From NCBI RefSeq assembly GCF_003173035.1, contig NZ_QGLE01000015.1, positions 1-64,000 on the forward strand: a stretch of DNA of 64,000 bases. Reading direction: 5' to 3'. How positions within the stretch are numbered: the first letter of the stretch is position 1; each line of letters opens with the position of its first letter. Origin of the DNA: Zavarzinia aquatilis. GTDB taxonomy: Bacteria > Pseudomonadota > Alphaproteobacteria > Zavarziniales > Zavarziniaceae. Of the stretch, positions 1-7,794 are shown piece after piece. The notes under the pieces are model-generated. The model did not search any database. It saw only the letters and a list, made by a program, of their open reading frames with translations, and was not told the DNA's origin. Both the position numbers and the translations under genes were made by a program.

Positions 1-951
1 CAGGGCATCGGCCGGGGAGGCGTCGATCTGCCAGCGGTCGTTGAGGCCTTCCCCGACAGGCTGCTCCCCGAAAGCGAATTCGTATCTGCTCCGCCAGCCG
101 TCCGGGTTTTTCAGGGCCATCAGCACGTCGGCGAACTTCACCTTCGCCTCGGCGATCCACGCCTGGAAGCGCCTGACGCTGGGCCAGGGCACCACCTGGC
201 CATCAGGCATCACGGCATCCTCGCCGAGGTTGCCGCGCAACTGGCGGCGGACCTCATAGGCGGACAGGTGATCGCTCTTGCTCAGCAGCGCGAGCACGAT
301 TTCGACCGCCCGGCCGTCATAGGCACGGTCGATGATCCCGGTGTCCGCCCGGCCGCCATATCGGCCGGCGAGCGCCCCGATCTCGCCCTTCTTGACCGCC
401 TCGGCGATCCGCCGAAGCGTCGCGACCGACAGTCTCGGCTGGGCCTCGAACACCCATCGAGGCTGCTTCGAGATCGCCTCGGGCAGAGCGGCAGGCAGCG
501 GCTGCCCGGCCTTGATCGCCGAGGCCGCGTGGACCCACAGCGTGGCGAAGGACGGCATCGCCTGCCGGTCGGAGGCCCCGGCGGCCAGCCGATAATCGAC
601 GTAAGCGTGGTACAGCTCCAGCCGCCCGTCCCGGCGCTGCTCGGCCTTCGGCGTCGCCGAAATCTTCTCGGCCGCGACCAGGGCCGCCGGCGCCGGCGCC
701 GGCGCCGGCGCCTTGTCCTTGAGCACGCCCTTGGCGGTGAGTTCGGCCTGCACGGCCGCGATCTGGTGGCGGGACAGAGCTGTGCGGACGTCGCGGGGCA
801 GGTCGGAAATGGAGTAAAGCCGCTGCCGCCCGCCTCGGACCGATTTCTCGGTGTATAGCCACCCAGCATTGACGGCTCGATCGCGCGCTGCGCGATCAGT
901 GACTTGCAGCGCCGCCGCGATCTCGGCGATCGTCACGAGCTTGGCCTTCAT
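1..951 (-). CDS. MuA-like transposase, partial (C-terminus off the window)
   Basis: DDE transposase that joins Mu-like phage ends to target DNA. The frame opens with ATG at 951 and stays open for 317 codons to the window edge; the family is usually 600-700 residues. The first 55 or so residues look like a Mu-type winged-helix DNA-binding domain (ITIAEIAAAL-like start, then a GGRQRLYSISDLP segment). A short Ala-Pro repeat follows near residues 85-92. The frame ends inside the catalytic core at RWQIDASPADAL, where the Asp of WQID is the expected first DDE residue. Its ATG overlaps the stop of the upstream gene by 4 bp (ATGA), so the two are translationally coupled. Other frames here are Arg- or Ser-rich shadows. 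Confidence 0.85.
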   Translation of the reverse strand, partial: MKAKLVTIAEIAAALQVTDRAARDRAVNAGWLYTEKSVRGGRQRLYSISDLPRDVRTALSRHQIAAVQAELTAKGVLKDKAPAPAPAPAALVAAEKISATPKAEQRRDGRLELYHAYVDYRLAAGASDRQAMPSFATLWVHAASAIKAGQPLPAALPEAISKQPRWVFEAQPRLSVATLRRIAEAVKKGEIGALAGRYGGRADTGIIDRAYDGRAVEIVLALLSKSDHLSAYEVRRQLRGNLGEDAVMPDGQVVPWPSVRRFQAWIAEAKVKFADVLMALKNPDGWRSRYEFAFGEQPVGEGLNDRWQIDASPADAL

Positions 952-1412
952 CGCCGTGCCCCCTTCCACAGGCGGCGGGCGGTGCGCTCTTCGCGGTCAA
1001 GCTCTTCGCGCTTCTCTCTGATCATTTCGGCCCGGATCGCGTGGACATACCGCCCCTCGATCACGGCCCGTCCCGTCAGTTCGGCGGCCAGCTGCAGCGG
1101 CCGGGGGTCGCCCGTCACCTCGACCAGGGCGACCAGCCGAACGTAGCTGATCGTATGATCTTCCTTGGCCTGGCTCGCGTAGGCGTCCAGCATCGATCGA
1201 GACACATCCTCGCCCAGGTAGTCCGACATCCGCCGGGCGATCTCATCCCGGCCCAGCTCACTGTCTGTCAGCGTCTCGGCCACGGCCCGCGCGATCTGAC
1301 CGCGCAACGATCCTGCCCGCACCCGCCGCTCGTCATAGCGCTCGACCAGGGCCGGCGGCTCCCAGCCCAGCAGATCGCCCTGCCGAGGGTCTTTATGGCG
1401 CCGCGCCGCCAT
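948..1412 (-). CDS. Mu-like early protein of unknown function
   Basis: 154-residue protein directly upstream of, and 4 bp overlapping, the transposase. It begins MAARRHKDPRQGDLLGW and is rich in charged helices. The middle (residues 45-105) reads like a helix-turn-helix region (DELARRMSDYLGEDVS-like, then DAYASQAKEDHTISYVRL). Similar proteins are known to me beside transposases in alphaproteobacterial Mu-like phages, where they have no assigned role. The last 25 residues are a basic, probably coiled-coil tail. Its ATG at 1412 abuts a TGA at 1413-1415 in another minus frame, which suggests that a coupled upstream gene once ended here. Function unknown; DNA binding is a guess. Confidence 0.75.
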   Translation of the reverse strand: MAARRHKDPRQGDLLGWEPPALVERYDERRVRAGSLRGQIARAVAETLTDSELGRDEIARRMSDYLGEDVSRSMLDAYASQAKEDHTISYVRLVALVEVTGDPRPLQLAAELTGRAVIEGRYVHAIRAEMIREKREELDREERTARRLWKGARR

Positions 1413-1470
1413 TCAGGCGGCCCTCCGCGCGACACGGGCCAGCACCACCTGCGGGGGCGCGGGGAAGCAG

Positions 1471-2019
1471 GTGACGCCGGCCCGGCCGGCCCCTACCATC
1501 GACGGTTGCGAACCCGAATCGATGGAGAAGCCCGTGGATGCGAAAGAGATCACCTCCAGATTGATTGAGGATCTTGTGGGGCGACCAATGGCCCAATGGG
1601 CGCCGCCCGTTCGCATCGCCGGATATGACTTGCTCACTACCGTTTGGCCCGTCCTCGAACGGGCATATTCATGGACGAGCGCGAACCAGTTGCCGTATCG
1701 GAGCAGGGCTGAGCGCGCGGCCGACCAGGCGATCGCTGAAGCCGCCATCAAGGGCGACATAACCCTATTGGATGCGGCATCGCCTCCGGCTCGGCGCGTC
1801 ATCTTCGAGCGACTGGTCCAACTGGCGTTGGCGCTCTCGGCCGAAGAGCTGATCGGGATATCCGAAACCGTCATCGTGGTGCCTTCCGATCTTTCTCGGA
1901 CGGCCCACTGGCGGATCGCGATGACATGGCTCCTGATTGAGATGCCCCTGCCTTGGCCACCTGGAGCATTTGATCGGCACGGGCCACAACTGCGGGCGTT
2001 GGCTCAGACAATCCAATGA
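1471..2019 (+). CDS. Hypothetical protein, possible prophage cargo gene
   Basis: 182-codon frame running against the early operon. The protein is mostly helical with a balanced composition, unlike the Ser-rich opposite frame. A GTG at 1471 follows a GGGGAAG stretch; an ATG at 1522 (MEKPVDAKEITSRL) is an alternative start without a clear ribosome site. Codon use includes many AT-ending codons unlike the host genes. I recognise no family. Its position inside a Mu-like early operon, in the opposite orientation, fits a late-acquired cargo gene. The last 25 codons overlap the small minus-strand frame at 1871-2092, so one of the two tails may not be real. Confidence 0.5.
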   Translation: MTPARPAPTIDGCEPESMEKPVDAKEITSRLIEDLVGRPMAQWAPPVRIAGYDLLTTVWPVLERAYSWTSANQLPYRSRAERAADQAIAEAAIKGDITLLDAASPPARRVIFERLVQLALALSAEELIGISETVIVVPSDLSRTAHWRIAMTWLLIEMPLPWPPGAFDRHGPQLRALAQTIQ

Positions 2020-2092
2020 TGCCCCAGCTCACATGCTGGCGCCGCTTGGCTTCTGCATAGGCGGTCTCCCACACCCCCTGATTGCTTCGCAT
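1871..2092 (-). CDS. Small hypothetical early protein, possibly truncated
   Basis: 73-codon frame that starts 2 bases after the ner stop. The first 30 residues (MRSNQGVWETAYAEAKRR, then WGIIGLSEP) look like a genuine protein. The remainder becomes Ser/Ala-rich exactly where it overlaps the end of the opposite gene at 1471-2019, as a read-through shadow would. A plausible reading is a phage early gene cut short by insertion of foreign DNA near position 2000. A longer start at 2119 is open but overlaps ner. No family recognised. Confidence 0.35.
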   Translation of the reverse strand: MRSNQGVWETAYAEAKRRQHVSWGIIGLSEPTPAVVARADQMLQVAKAGASQSGAMSSRSASGPSEKDRKAPR

Positions 2093-2093
2093 G

Positions 2094-2426
2094 TCAGGCG
2101 GCCTCCGAACTTTCGACATTGCGCTGCGACGCGGCGCGGGTAGGCTTGCGTTGCCTTGTACGGGCAAGGGGAATGCGCCCCCCGGCCTCGTCGAAATGTT
2201 CGGGAAACAGCTCCTGGTGAGGCACGCCGATCGCTTCGGCGATCGCCTGCTCAATGGCCAGTGAGGGGTATCCCGCCGCCGCGTAAGACACCGCTTGCTG
2301 GCTGACGCCCAGCTTCCGGCCCAGGGCACGGAAGTTCGAGCCGACGAGCCGCAGGCGATACTGGATCCACGCCCGCCTTTCGGTGGGCTTTTTGGGGATG
2401 TCTAGCCTTGGACGCTTGTTTGTCAT
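2094..2426 (-). CDS. ner: Ner-like DNA-binding regulator
   Basis: Small transcription factor of the Ner/Nlp family that, in Mu, turns down both repressor and early promoters at the start of lytic growth. From the ATG at 2426 it is 110 residues: RPRLDIPKKPTERRAWIQ, then a helix-turn-helix FRALGRKLGVSQQAVSYA, then IEQAIAEAIGVPHQELFPE, the pattern of the family. A TTG at 2462 would add 12 residues but would place the start within the operator palindrome, so the ATG is preferred. It is the first gene of the leftward early operon and diverges from the repressor at 2599. The C-terminal Arg-rich tail is longer than in Mu Ner (about 75 residues). Confidence 0.75.
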   Translation of the reverse strand: MTNKRPRLDIPKKPTERRAWIQYRLRLVGSNFRALGRKLGVSQQAVSYAAAGYPSLAIEQAIAEAIGVPHQELFPEHFDEAGGRIPLARTRQRKPTRAASQRNVESSEAA

Positions 2427-2441
2427 GCCAAGGAGATTGCC

Positions 2442-2476
2442 GGGCAAAAAATTGCCTGACAAGCAATTTTTTGCCC
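2442..2476. promoter_or_regulatory. 35-bp perfect palindrome, probable phage operator
   Basis: Two 14-bp arms (GGGCAAAAAATTGC at 2442-2455 and its exact complement at 2463-2476) are separated by 7 bases. The element lies in the divergent region between ner and the repressor, just upstream of the ner ATG. The AT-rich core inside GC-rich DNA and the symmetry fit a binding site for a dimeric repressor or Ner. It could also form an RNA hairpin, but the position and the lack of an upstream gene reading into it make an operator more likely. Confidence 0.6.
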
Positions 2477-2598
2477 TTCCGGCTTTCGCCGACCGCTCAC
2501 CCGCGCAGAAATTGGCTCATTACATTGATTTTGTTAGTAAATTCCGGATGCCGGAAGCTCATGGAAAGCTGGAAGGAATACTTCCGGCTTTCTGCCGC

Positions 2599-3270
2599 AT
2601 GAGCGCTGAGGAAGAAATTGGCGCGCGCCTCAAGGCGTGGCGCGATCAACTCGGGCTGACAAGGCAGGAAATGGCCGATCGGCTTGAAGTGCCTCTGCGC
2701 ACTTACCAAAACCACGAAAGCGGCGCCTCGGGCCCCAAAGCGGCTCAGTTGCAGCGATTGGCTGACATTGGCTGTGACATTGCCTGGCTAATAACTGGGG
2801 TCTCAGCTCCGCTGGCGCCAGTTACCGGGCGGCCGCAAGCCAGCGACGCGACTATTGTCGGCATACCGCTATATGACGCACGGTTTTCGGCCGGAAAGGG
2901 TCTCTTGCCTCCAGAAAATGAATGGAGCCAAGACGTTAAGCTGCCGGAAGATTGGGTGCGTCGCGTTACCGGGCGGCCACCAAAGAACCTAATTATGGCC
3001 CAAGCCGAGGGCGACAGCATGGAGCCAACGATCAGTAGCGGCGACGAGATGCTGATTGACATTACCGACCGACTGCTTACGAACGGCAAGATTTACGCGC
3101 TGTCGGTTGCGGGAACTCTTCTGGTGAAACGGATACAATTATCCGTTTCTGGCATCATCAAACTTATTTCTGACAACAAAGATTATGACCCAGAGGAGAT
3201 AGACCACAACACATCCACTGAAATTCAAGTTATTGGGCAGGTTGTGTGGTGGGGCCATAAGGCGCGCTAG
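2599..3270 (+). CDS. S24-family phage repressor (CI/LexA-like)
   Basis: Keeps the prophage silent. From ATG at 2599 the protein has 223 residues: an N-terminal XRE-type helix-turn-helix (IGARLKAWRDQLGLTRQEMADRL region, residues 5-60), a linker, and a C-terminal S24/LexA peptidase domain from about residue 90. The serine lies in AEGDSMEPTISSGDE and the lysine in GTLLVKRIQL, the usual Ser-Lys dyad; an Ala-Gly pair in DARFSAGKG fits the self-cleavage site. Autocleavage after RecA activation is therefore plausible. This differs from Mu c, which lacks an S24 domain. The frame is open upstream to 2383 but that would cross the operator. The stop overlaps the convergent gene by 4 bp. Confidence 0.85.
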   Translation: MSAEEEIGARLKAWRDQLGLTRQEMADRLEVPLRTYQNHESGASGPKAAQLQRLADIGCDIAWLITGVSAPLAPVTGRPQASDATIVGIPLYDARFSAGKGLLPPENEWSQDVKLPEDWVRRVTGRPPKNLIMAQAEGDSMEPTISSGDEMLIDITDRLLTNGKIYALSVAGTLLVKRIQLSVSGIIKLISDNKDYDPEEIDHNTSTEIQVIGQVVWWGHKAR

Positions 3271-3563
3271 AGCGGCTTATCTGCTTTGTTGTTTGGTAAT
3301 GTGGCAAGAACGCCTAGAACGACCAATGTGGATGGGCCGACTGTCAGCAAGAGCGCCGTCAAATCTCGGGCTTGGTCGCTGATGCCACCAGCGCCGGACA
3401 GCTGAGGCCCTTTAGCCGCGCTGATCAGCGCCAACAGGCCAAGGTCGAGGGCGGCGGCGATCAAGGACCATATGACCCCGACGCGGCGAAATTTTTTCTG
3501 GGCGAGAACGCCGAGGCCAATGACCTGAGCCAATACCATTATCGCAAGCATTCCACCGTTCAT
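3267..3563 (-). CDS. Small membrane protein, prophage end
   Basis: 98-residue protein starting at ATG 3563, chosen because GGAGG sits 5 bases upstream. Three hydrophobic stretches (about residues 4-22, 28-47 and 70-92) predict three transmembrane helices. A short Lys/Arg loop (QKKFRR) lies between the first two. No family recognised. It is convergent with the repressor and overlaps it by 4 bp, and it lies between the repressor and the putative phage end, a place where lysogenic-conversion or exclusion genes often sit. One of the two 19-bp end repeats (3483-3501) falls inside its coding sequence. Confidence 0.6.
   Translation of the reverse strand: MNGGMLAIMVLAQVIGLGVLAQKKFRRVGVIWSLIAAALDLGLLALISAAKGPQLSGAGGISDQARDLTALLLTVGPSTLVVLGVLATLPNNKADKPL
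3483..3501 (-). repeat. 19-bp repeat, copy 2 (putative transposase site)
   Basis: GCGG, two variable bases, then AAATTTTTTCTGG. It matches the copy at 3658-3676 in 17 of 19 positions and has the same orientation. The spacing of 175 bp resembles the L1-L3 spacing in Mu attL. It lies within the small membrane-protein gene. Confidence 0.45.
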
Positions 3564-3847
3564 TGCCACCTCCATTTTCAGCAAAGGTAGCGGCGTCACG
3601 GCTGGACGTCAGCACTTTTCAAAACGTCGCGATGTTTTGCTTGAGCACATGCCGTCGGCGGACAAATTTTTTCTGGATGACATTGATTTATAAGGGAGAA
3701 TTACGGGCGGCGTCCCACCTTGTCCCCGAATATCCCGGCAAATCCCGGATCCCCGGTGTGCTCATCCAAAGTGTCGCCTAACACTGAGCCGGCCGGGGAA
3801 CCTTGAGCTTGGCTGACGCGCCAGCTGTCGGCGCCGCTGAAAAGAGA
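3564..3847. other. Non-coding stretch containing the putative prophage boundary
   Basis: No convincing gene. It holds the 19-bp repeat at 3658-3676, an imperfect 20-bp palindrome at 3620-3639 (CAAAAC ... GTTTTG), and then ordinary GC-rich host-like DNA. Short open frames here have no ribosome sites and shadow-like composition. Confidence 0.5.
3658..3676 (-). repeat. 19-bp repeat, copy 1 (putative transposase site at phage end)
   Basis: GCGG, two variable bases, then AAATTTTTTCTGG. Seven bases further right, CA at 3682-3683 would be the TG terminus read on the minus strand. The position at the extreme repressor side of the prophage matches a Mu L1 site. Confidence 0.45.
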
Positions 3848-3876
3848 AAGGGCCGGCACCACCGGCGCCAGCCCTT
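3848..3876 (-). terminator. Terminator downstream of tRNA-Met
   Basis: On the minus strand a GC-rich stem of about 11 bp (GGGCTGGCGCC pairing with GGTGCCGGCCC, allowing G-U) is followed by TTTCTCTTTT. It sits about 50 bases after the tRNA 3' end. Confidence 0.6.
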
Positions 3877-3923
3877 ATCTTTAACACCTGCCAGCATCCC
3901 CCATCCGAAGTCCGGGGAATTGC

Positions 3924-4000
3924 TGGTAGCGGAGGAGGGATTTGAACCCCCGACACATGGATTATGATTCCACCGCTCTAACCAGCTGAGCTACTCCGCC
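3924..4000 (-). tRNA. tRNA-Met (CAT), elongator type
   Basis: 77-nt cloverleaf with encoded CCA. The acceptor stem GGCGGAG pairs with CTCCGCT, followed by discriminator A. The D-arm reads GCTCAGCTGGTTAGAGC, the anticodon loop ATCATAA has CAT at 3964-3966, and the T-arm is GGGGGTTCAAATCCC. The sequence resembles rhizobial elongator tRNA-Met. A CAT tRNA could also be the lysidine-modified Ile2 type, but the acceptor and anticodon stems favour Met. The gene is intact and ends with its own terminator. Confidence 0.9.
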
Positions 4001-4060
4001 CCATCAAGGCACCGGCTTTACGCCGGGAGGCCGCTCGTATAGGCGACCGGCGCCGGCCTG

Positions 4061-5218
4061 TCAAGCCTGTGCACGCCGGATCCACCCGCCACCCAAGACC
4101 CGGTCTGGCGCCGTCGCATCGTAAAGCACGCAAGCCTGTCCCGGAGCGACGCCATATTCGGGCTCGTCGAGGACGACCGTTGCCTCACCCGCGCCGAGAC
4201 ACAGTGCCGCCGGCACCGGCGCCCGGGCCGAACGGATGCGGGCAAGCGCCGGCACGTCTCGCGCGGCCTCGCCCGGGCCGATCCAGTTCAGTTCGCTGAC
4301 CCCGATCTCGCGCCGGGCCAGCGCCTCGCGCGGGCCGACGACGACGCGCCGGGTTTCGGGTTCCAGCCGCACGACATAAAGCGGGCTATTGTCCGGCATG
4401 GCGCCGCCGCCGATGCCGAGGCCCTTGCGCTGGCCGACGGTATAGGAAATCACGCCCTGATGGCGGCCGAGCACCCGGCCCTCCATGTCGACGATGTCGC
4501 CCGGGTCCGCCGCGCCGGGGCGCAGCTTCTCGACCACCGCGGCATATTTGCCGGACGGCACGAAGCAGATGTCCTGACTGTCCGGCTTTTCCGCGACCGA
4601 CAGACCGAAATGCGCGGCAAGCGCCCGCACCATCGGCTTTTCCATGTCGCCAAGGGGAAAGCGCAGGAAATCGAGTTCCGCCTTGGTGGTCGCGAAGAGG
4701 AAATAACTCTGGTCCCGGTTGGGATCGCGGCCGCGGTGCAATTCTGCGCCCTGCGGCCCCTTCACCCGGCGGACGTAATGGCCGGTCGCCATCGCCTCGG
4801 CGCCGAGGTCGCGGGCGGCGCCCAGCAGATCGCGAAACTTGACCGTCTGGTTGCAGCGGACGCAGGGCACCGGCGTCTCGCCCGCGAGATAGGCGTCGAC
4901 GAAGGGCTCGATCACATTGGCGCGGAAGGCCTGTTCGTAATCGAGCACGAAATGGGGAATGCCGATCGCCTCGGCCACCCGGCGGGCGTCGCGGATGTCG
5001 AGCCCGGCGCAGCAGGCGCCCTTGCGCCCGGCCGCCGCGCCCTGATCGTAGAGCTGCAGCGTGATGCCGACGACATCGTAGCCCCGCGCCTTCATCAGGG
5101 CGGCGGTCACCGAACTGTCGACACCGCCGGACATGGCGACGACAACGCGCGCGCCAGGGGGCAGGTCGTCGTCGGGCGCGGGGCGCAACAGCCGCTCGAG
5201 GTCGAGGTTTTCGATCAT
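4061..5218 (-). CDS. mnmA: tRNA-specific 2-thiouridylase MnmA
   Basis: Thiolates C2 of wobble uridine-34 in tRNA-Lys, Glu and Gln, using ATP and a persulfide relay. From ATG 5218 it has 385 residues, normal for the family. Motifs in order: PP-loop AMSGGVDSS (about residue 28), catalytic Cys in [16 protein letters not shown], the second Cys in [14 protein letters not shown], and the C-terminal beta-barrel ([13 protein letters not shown] onward). An in-frame ATG at 5230 would add four residues. The frame stays open far upstream, but that extension is the shadow of fliK. It diverges from fliK with about 170 bp between starts and is the first complete host protein gene right of the prophage. Confidence 0.95.
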   Translation of the reverse strand: MIENLDLERLLRPAPDDDLPPGARVVVAMSGGVDSSVTAALMKARGYDVVGITLQLYDQGAAAGRKGACCAGLDIRDARRVAEAIGIPHFVLDYEQAFRANVIEPFVDAYLAGETPVPCVRCNQTVKFRDLLGAARDLGAEAMATGHYVRRVKGPQGAELHRGRDPNRDQSYFLFATTKAELDFLRFPLGDMEKPMVRALAAHFGLSVAEKPDSQDICFVPSGKYAAVVEKLRPGAADPGDIVDMEGRVLGRHQGVISYTVGQRKGLGIGGGAMPDNSPLYVVRLEPETRRVVVGPREALARREIGVSELNWIGPGEAARDVPALARIRSARAPVPAALCLGAGEATVVLDEPEYGVAPGQACVLYDATAPDRVLGGGWIRRAQA

Positions 5219-5338
5219 GGCGGCGACCATAGTCGGCCCGGCAGAAACGGACAAGCGGCGGGAAGGAATTGCCGGGTTGCACGGCCCGCCGATGCCGCCA
5301 TCCCCCGAAGAGGCGCGGTTTCCGGGCTTTCCGCCGGC

Positions 5339-5354
5339 TGGCCCGCTCCCTGCA
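5339..5354 (+). promoter_or_regulatory. Possible sigma-54 promoter (-24/-12) of fliK
   Basis: TGGCCCG, four bases, then CTGCA: GG and GC are 10 bases apart as in -24/-12 promoters, with two mismatches to the consensus. The start of fliK is 33 bp downstream. An FlbD-like sigma-54 activator is encoded at 11490, which makes this type of promoter expected. Confidence 0.35.
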
Positions 5355-5386
5355 AGGCGGAAGGCGTCTTTTCGCCGGAAGCCGTC

Positions 5387-6559
5387 ATGGATACCGCCAG
5401 CCTGTCCCCTGTTCCCGTTGCCGCCCCCGTGCGCAATCCCGCGCCGCCGTCCACTGCCGGAGACGGCGGCTTCGCGGCCCTGCTGGACCAGCAGACCGAA
5501 AGCGCCGCCGCCACCGGCGGAAAACAGGCCCACCGGGCGACGCCGGACAAACCGGGCGACGGCGCTAAATCCACCGAAGCCAAGGCATCCCCGGCCGCGG
5601 AGGACACGACCGCCGCGGGCGAAGCGGGCACCGCGATGGCGACCGCCGGTGAAGGCGATGGCGCGACCAAGGGCGACCGGGGCGAGCGGACCATCGGCGA
5701 AGGCGCCGAGGAAGAGGTCACGGACAAGGTCGCGGGCGATGCCGCCCTGACCGATCCGAGCGCGCTGCTGACCGGCATGTTGCTGGATCTGACCGCGCCG
5801 ACCGCCCGCAAGGACCAGGCGCCGCCCCCGGCCGCCGCGCCTCCGGCCGAAGCGGAGACTCCGTCCGGCGCCGGAAAGCTCGCGGGACGAGGCTCGGCCG
5901 CCCGGCTGGCCGCACCGGTCGCCCCCGGTCAGGCGGAAAAAGCGGGCGACGCCACACCTTCCGCCACCGCCAAAGCCAATTCCCCCGCGACCGAAAGCGC
6001 CGCCAAGCCCGCTGCCGCCGATCCGACCACGGCGGCCGTGGCCGCCGCACCGCCCCCGGCCCCGAGCGCGGCCGCCGCGGCGCCGGCACCGGTCGCCGCG
6101 CCCCGGGCCGTGCCCGTGCCGCTCGACCCCGAGGCGCTGTCGGTCGCCATCGCGCGGCGCGTCGACGAGGGCAGCCATGTCTTCGAGATTTCGCTGACAC
6201 CCGACGATCTCGGCCGGGTCGATGTCCATCTCGAATTCGCCGAGGACGGCCAGATGACCGCCCGCGTCTATGCCGACCGGCCCGAAACCCTGCACCTGTT
6301 GCAGCAGGACAAGGCGGAACTGGTGCGCAATCTGGCCGGCCAGAGCACGGCGACGCAGAACGCGACCGTCAGCTTCGCCCTGCGCGACGGCACCGCCGGG
6401 CAGGGTGGCAATACGGGCAGCAACGGCTCGGGCGAGGGTGGTGGTGGCAACCGGCGCGGCCGGGGCCAGAGCGCGCTGGCCGCCGAAAGCGCGGCCGCCG
6501 CCACCAGCCCGCGCCAGCGCCGGGGCGGCAATGCCCTCGCCGTCGATATCCAGGTCTGA
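5387..6559 (+). CDS. fliK: Flagellar hook-length control protein FliK
   Basis: Measures hook length and switches the export apparatus from hook to filament substrates. From ATG 5387 it has 390 residues. The first 240 are a low-complexity Ala/Pro/Thr/Glu-rich ruler region, typical of secreted FliK. The conserved Flg_hook domain follows (about residues 250-340: [48 protein letters not shown]). The tail is Gly/Arg-rich. The frame is open long before 5387, but that extension is the complement of mnmA. It is followed after 30 bp by flgD, the usual partner in hook assembly. Confidence 0.9.
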   Translation: MDTASLSPVPVAAPVRNPAPPSTAGDGGFAALLDQQTESAAATGGKQAHRATPDKPGDGAKSTEAKASPAAEDTTAAGEAGTAMATAGEGDGATKGDRGERTIGEGAEEEVTDKVAGDAALTDPSALLTGMLLDLTAPTARKDQAPPPAAAPPAEAETPSGAGKLAGRGSAARLAAPVAPGQAEKAGDATPSATAKANSPATESAAKPAAADPTTAAVAAAPPPAPSAAAAAPAPVAAPRAVPVPLDPEALSVAIARRVDEGSHVFEISLTPDDLGRVDVHLEFAEDGQMTARVYADRPETLHLLQQDKAELVRNLAGQSTATQNATVSFALRDGTAGQGGNTGSNGSGEGGGGNRRGRGQSALAAESAAAATSPRQRRGGNALAVDIQV

Positions 6560-6589
6560 ACCCGAGAGAAGAAGAAGGAAGGCAATGCC

Positions 6590-7267
6590 ATGACCTCCGT
6601 CGCCTCCGCCAACGCCGCCAGCAGCACCGCCGCCAGTTCCTCGACGACGTCGACCGCGACCGCCGGCCTCGCCAAGAATTTCAGCACCTTCCTGACCCTG
6701 CTGACCACCCAGCTGCAGAACCAGGACCCGCTCAATCCCATGGACTCGAACGAATTCACCAGCCAGCTGGTCCAGTTCGCCCAGGTCGAACAGTCGATCA
6801 ACGCCAATTCGACCCTGTCCAACGTGCTGTCCGCCCTGCAGGGCCAGGCGACGGCGAGCGCCGTCGGCTATATCGGCAAGGAAGTCGCGGTGCCGACGGC
6901 GACCGCCAGTTTCGATGGCACCACCCCGGTCACCTGGCAATATGGCAAGGACACCGCCTCGGCCTCGACCACGCTAAGCATCGTCGACGCCAAGGGCCAG
7001 ACCGTGCGCAGCCTGACCGGTACCACCGCCGCCGGCACCACGACCTATACCTGGGACGGCAAGGACGCCAATGGCGATACGGTCGATGCCGGCAAATACA
7101 CGCTGAAGATCGCCGCGCTCGACAGCGCCGGCAAGACGGTGACCACGGACATCAGCACGATGTCGCTGGTGACCGGCGTCGATTCCAGCGGCAGCGCCAT
7201 CGAACTGGTGACCCGGAACGGCAATGTCGCCATCGACGAGGTGACCAATGTCGCCTCCGCTGATTGA
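6590..7267 (+). CDS. flgD: Flagellar hook capping/assembly protein FlgD
   Basis: Scaffold at the tip of the growing hook that lets FlgE polymerise and is discarded later. 225 residues. The N-terminal export region is Ser/Thr/Ala-rich (residues 1-28). Then comes the conserved FlgD core: [20 protein letters not shown] and [18 protein letters not shown]. The C-terminal half contains the FlgD Ig-like/Tudor region with [14 protein letters not shown]. The ATG follows an AAGAAGGAAGG purine run. It is probably cotranscribed with fliK, and sciP starts 86 bp after the stop. Confidence 0.95.
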   Translation: MTSVASANAASSTAASSSTTSTATAGLAKNFSTFLTLLTTQLQNQDPLNPMDSNEFTSQLVQFAQVEQSINANSTLSNVLSALQGQATASAVGYIGKEVAVPTATASFDGTTPVTWQYGKDTASASTTLSIVDAKGQTVRSLTGTTAAGTTTYTWDGKDANGDTVDAGKYTLKIAALDSAGKTVTTDISTMSLVTGVDSSGSAIELVTRNGNVAIDEVTNVASAD

Positions 7268-7353
7268 GAATCGCCCTTAGGTCGGTGTTAACCCCGCCTC
7301 GCCTAACATCCTCCTGCCGATGGGCCGGCCCTTCCGGCCCCGCAGGAGACGAG

Positions 7354-7638
7354 TTGAGCGAGCATCATCATATGGACGACATCACCGAAGCCCTTCTCGG
7401 GCCGGAAGGCCGGGGCCTTCGGCTCGAGGATCTGCCGCCCGCGAACACCAAACGCTGGGTGATCCGGCGCAAGGCGCTGGTGGTCAGCGCCGTGCGTGGC
7501 GGACTGATCACGCTCGAGGACGCCTGCCGGCGCTATTCCCTCTCGGTCGAGGAATTCCTGTCCTGGCAGCGGGCGATCGACGCCCACGGCCTGCCCGGCC
7601 TTCGCGCGACGCGCATCCAGCTCTATCGCGACAGCTGA
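7354..7638 (+). CDS. sciP: SciP-type CtrA inhibitor (DUF1153)
   Basis: SciP binds CtrA, or DNA next to it, and blocks CtrA-driven transcription, in Caulobacter mainly in G1. The conserved block LPPANTKRWVIRRKAL, VVSAVRGGLITLEDACRRY, SLSVEEFLSWQRAID, HGLPGLRATRIQLYR is nearly the textbook DUF1153 sequence. I chose the TTG at 7354 because AGGAGA lies 5 bases before it, giving 94 residues (Caulobacter SciP has about 93). An ATG at 7372 is the alternative. It stands between flgD and fliF and is followed by a terminator, so it may form its own unit. Confidence 0.9.
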   Translation: MSEHHHMDDITEALLGPEGRGLRLEDLPPANTKRWVIRRKALVVSAVRGGLITLEDACRRYSLSVEEFLSWQRAIDAHGLPGLRATRIQLYRDS

Positions 7639-7665
7639 GGCGTCGCCCTTCCCCCCCCCTTGCAT

Positions 7666-7699
7666 CGAAGCCCGGCCCTGCGCCGGGCTTCGGCGTTTT
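7666..7699 (+). terminator. Terminator after sciP
   Basis: Perfect 10-bp stem (CGAAGCCCGG at 7666-7675 and CCGGGCTTCG at 7683-7692) with a 7-base loop, followed by GCGTTTTG. It separates sciP from the fliF operon. Confidence 0.75.
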
Positions 7700-7726
7700 G
7701 GGGCCAGCGCGTCTTATGGCGGCAGC

Positions 7727-7744
7727 GTTAACCTCCTGTTCAAC
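7727..7744 (+). promoter_or_regulatory. CtrA-like binding site upstream of fliF
   Basis: GTTAACCTCCTGTTCAAC: TTAA, seven bases, then TTCAAC, one base from the CtrA consensus TTAA-N7-TTAA(C). It lies about 50 bp upstream of fliF. In Caulobacter, CtrA activates class II flagellar operons including fliF. Confidence 0.5.
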
Positions 7745-7794
7745 AGAAAGGGGGAAATTATTGCCTAGGTCGATGGCGCGGAGCCGGGGGCGAC

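Larger units (their letters stand above)
1..3683 (-). mobile_element. Mu-like transposable prophage, repressor-side end
   Basis: The early operon reads leftward (ner, small early gene, MuA-type transposase) and the repressor diverges from it, the layout of Mu-family phages. The rest of the phage lies left of the window. Codon use is less uniformly GC-rich than in the flagellar genes that follow. The right boundary is inferred: a 19-bp repeat occurs at 3483-3501 and 3658-3676, and the strand reading into the phage starts TG at 3683, as Mu-type ends do. The boundary is a proposal, not demonstrated. Confidence 0.7.

Noticed and set aside
692-715. GGCGCC tandem repeat as regulatory or unstable repeat
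   Set aside because: It encodes an Ala-Pro linker in the transposase and is in frame; no sign of variation.
268-869. Long open frames on both strands opposite and within the transposase (Arg- or Ser-rich)
   Set aside because: They are GC-rich shadows; only the minus frame running to the window edge has recognisable transposase sequence.
3924-4000. tRNA-Ile2 (lysidine CAT) reading of the tRNA
   Set aside because: Stem sequences match alphaproteobacterial elongator tRNA-Met better; the ambiguity remains small.
4061-6940. A single 959-residue minus frame
   Set aside because: Only the last 385 residues are MnmA; the rest is the Gly/Arg-rich complement of fliK and flgD.
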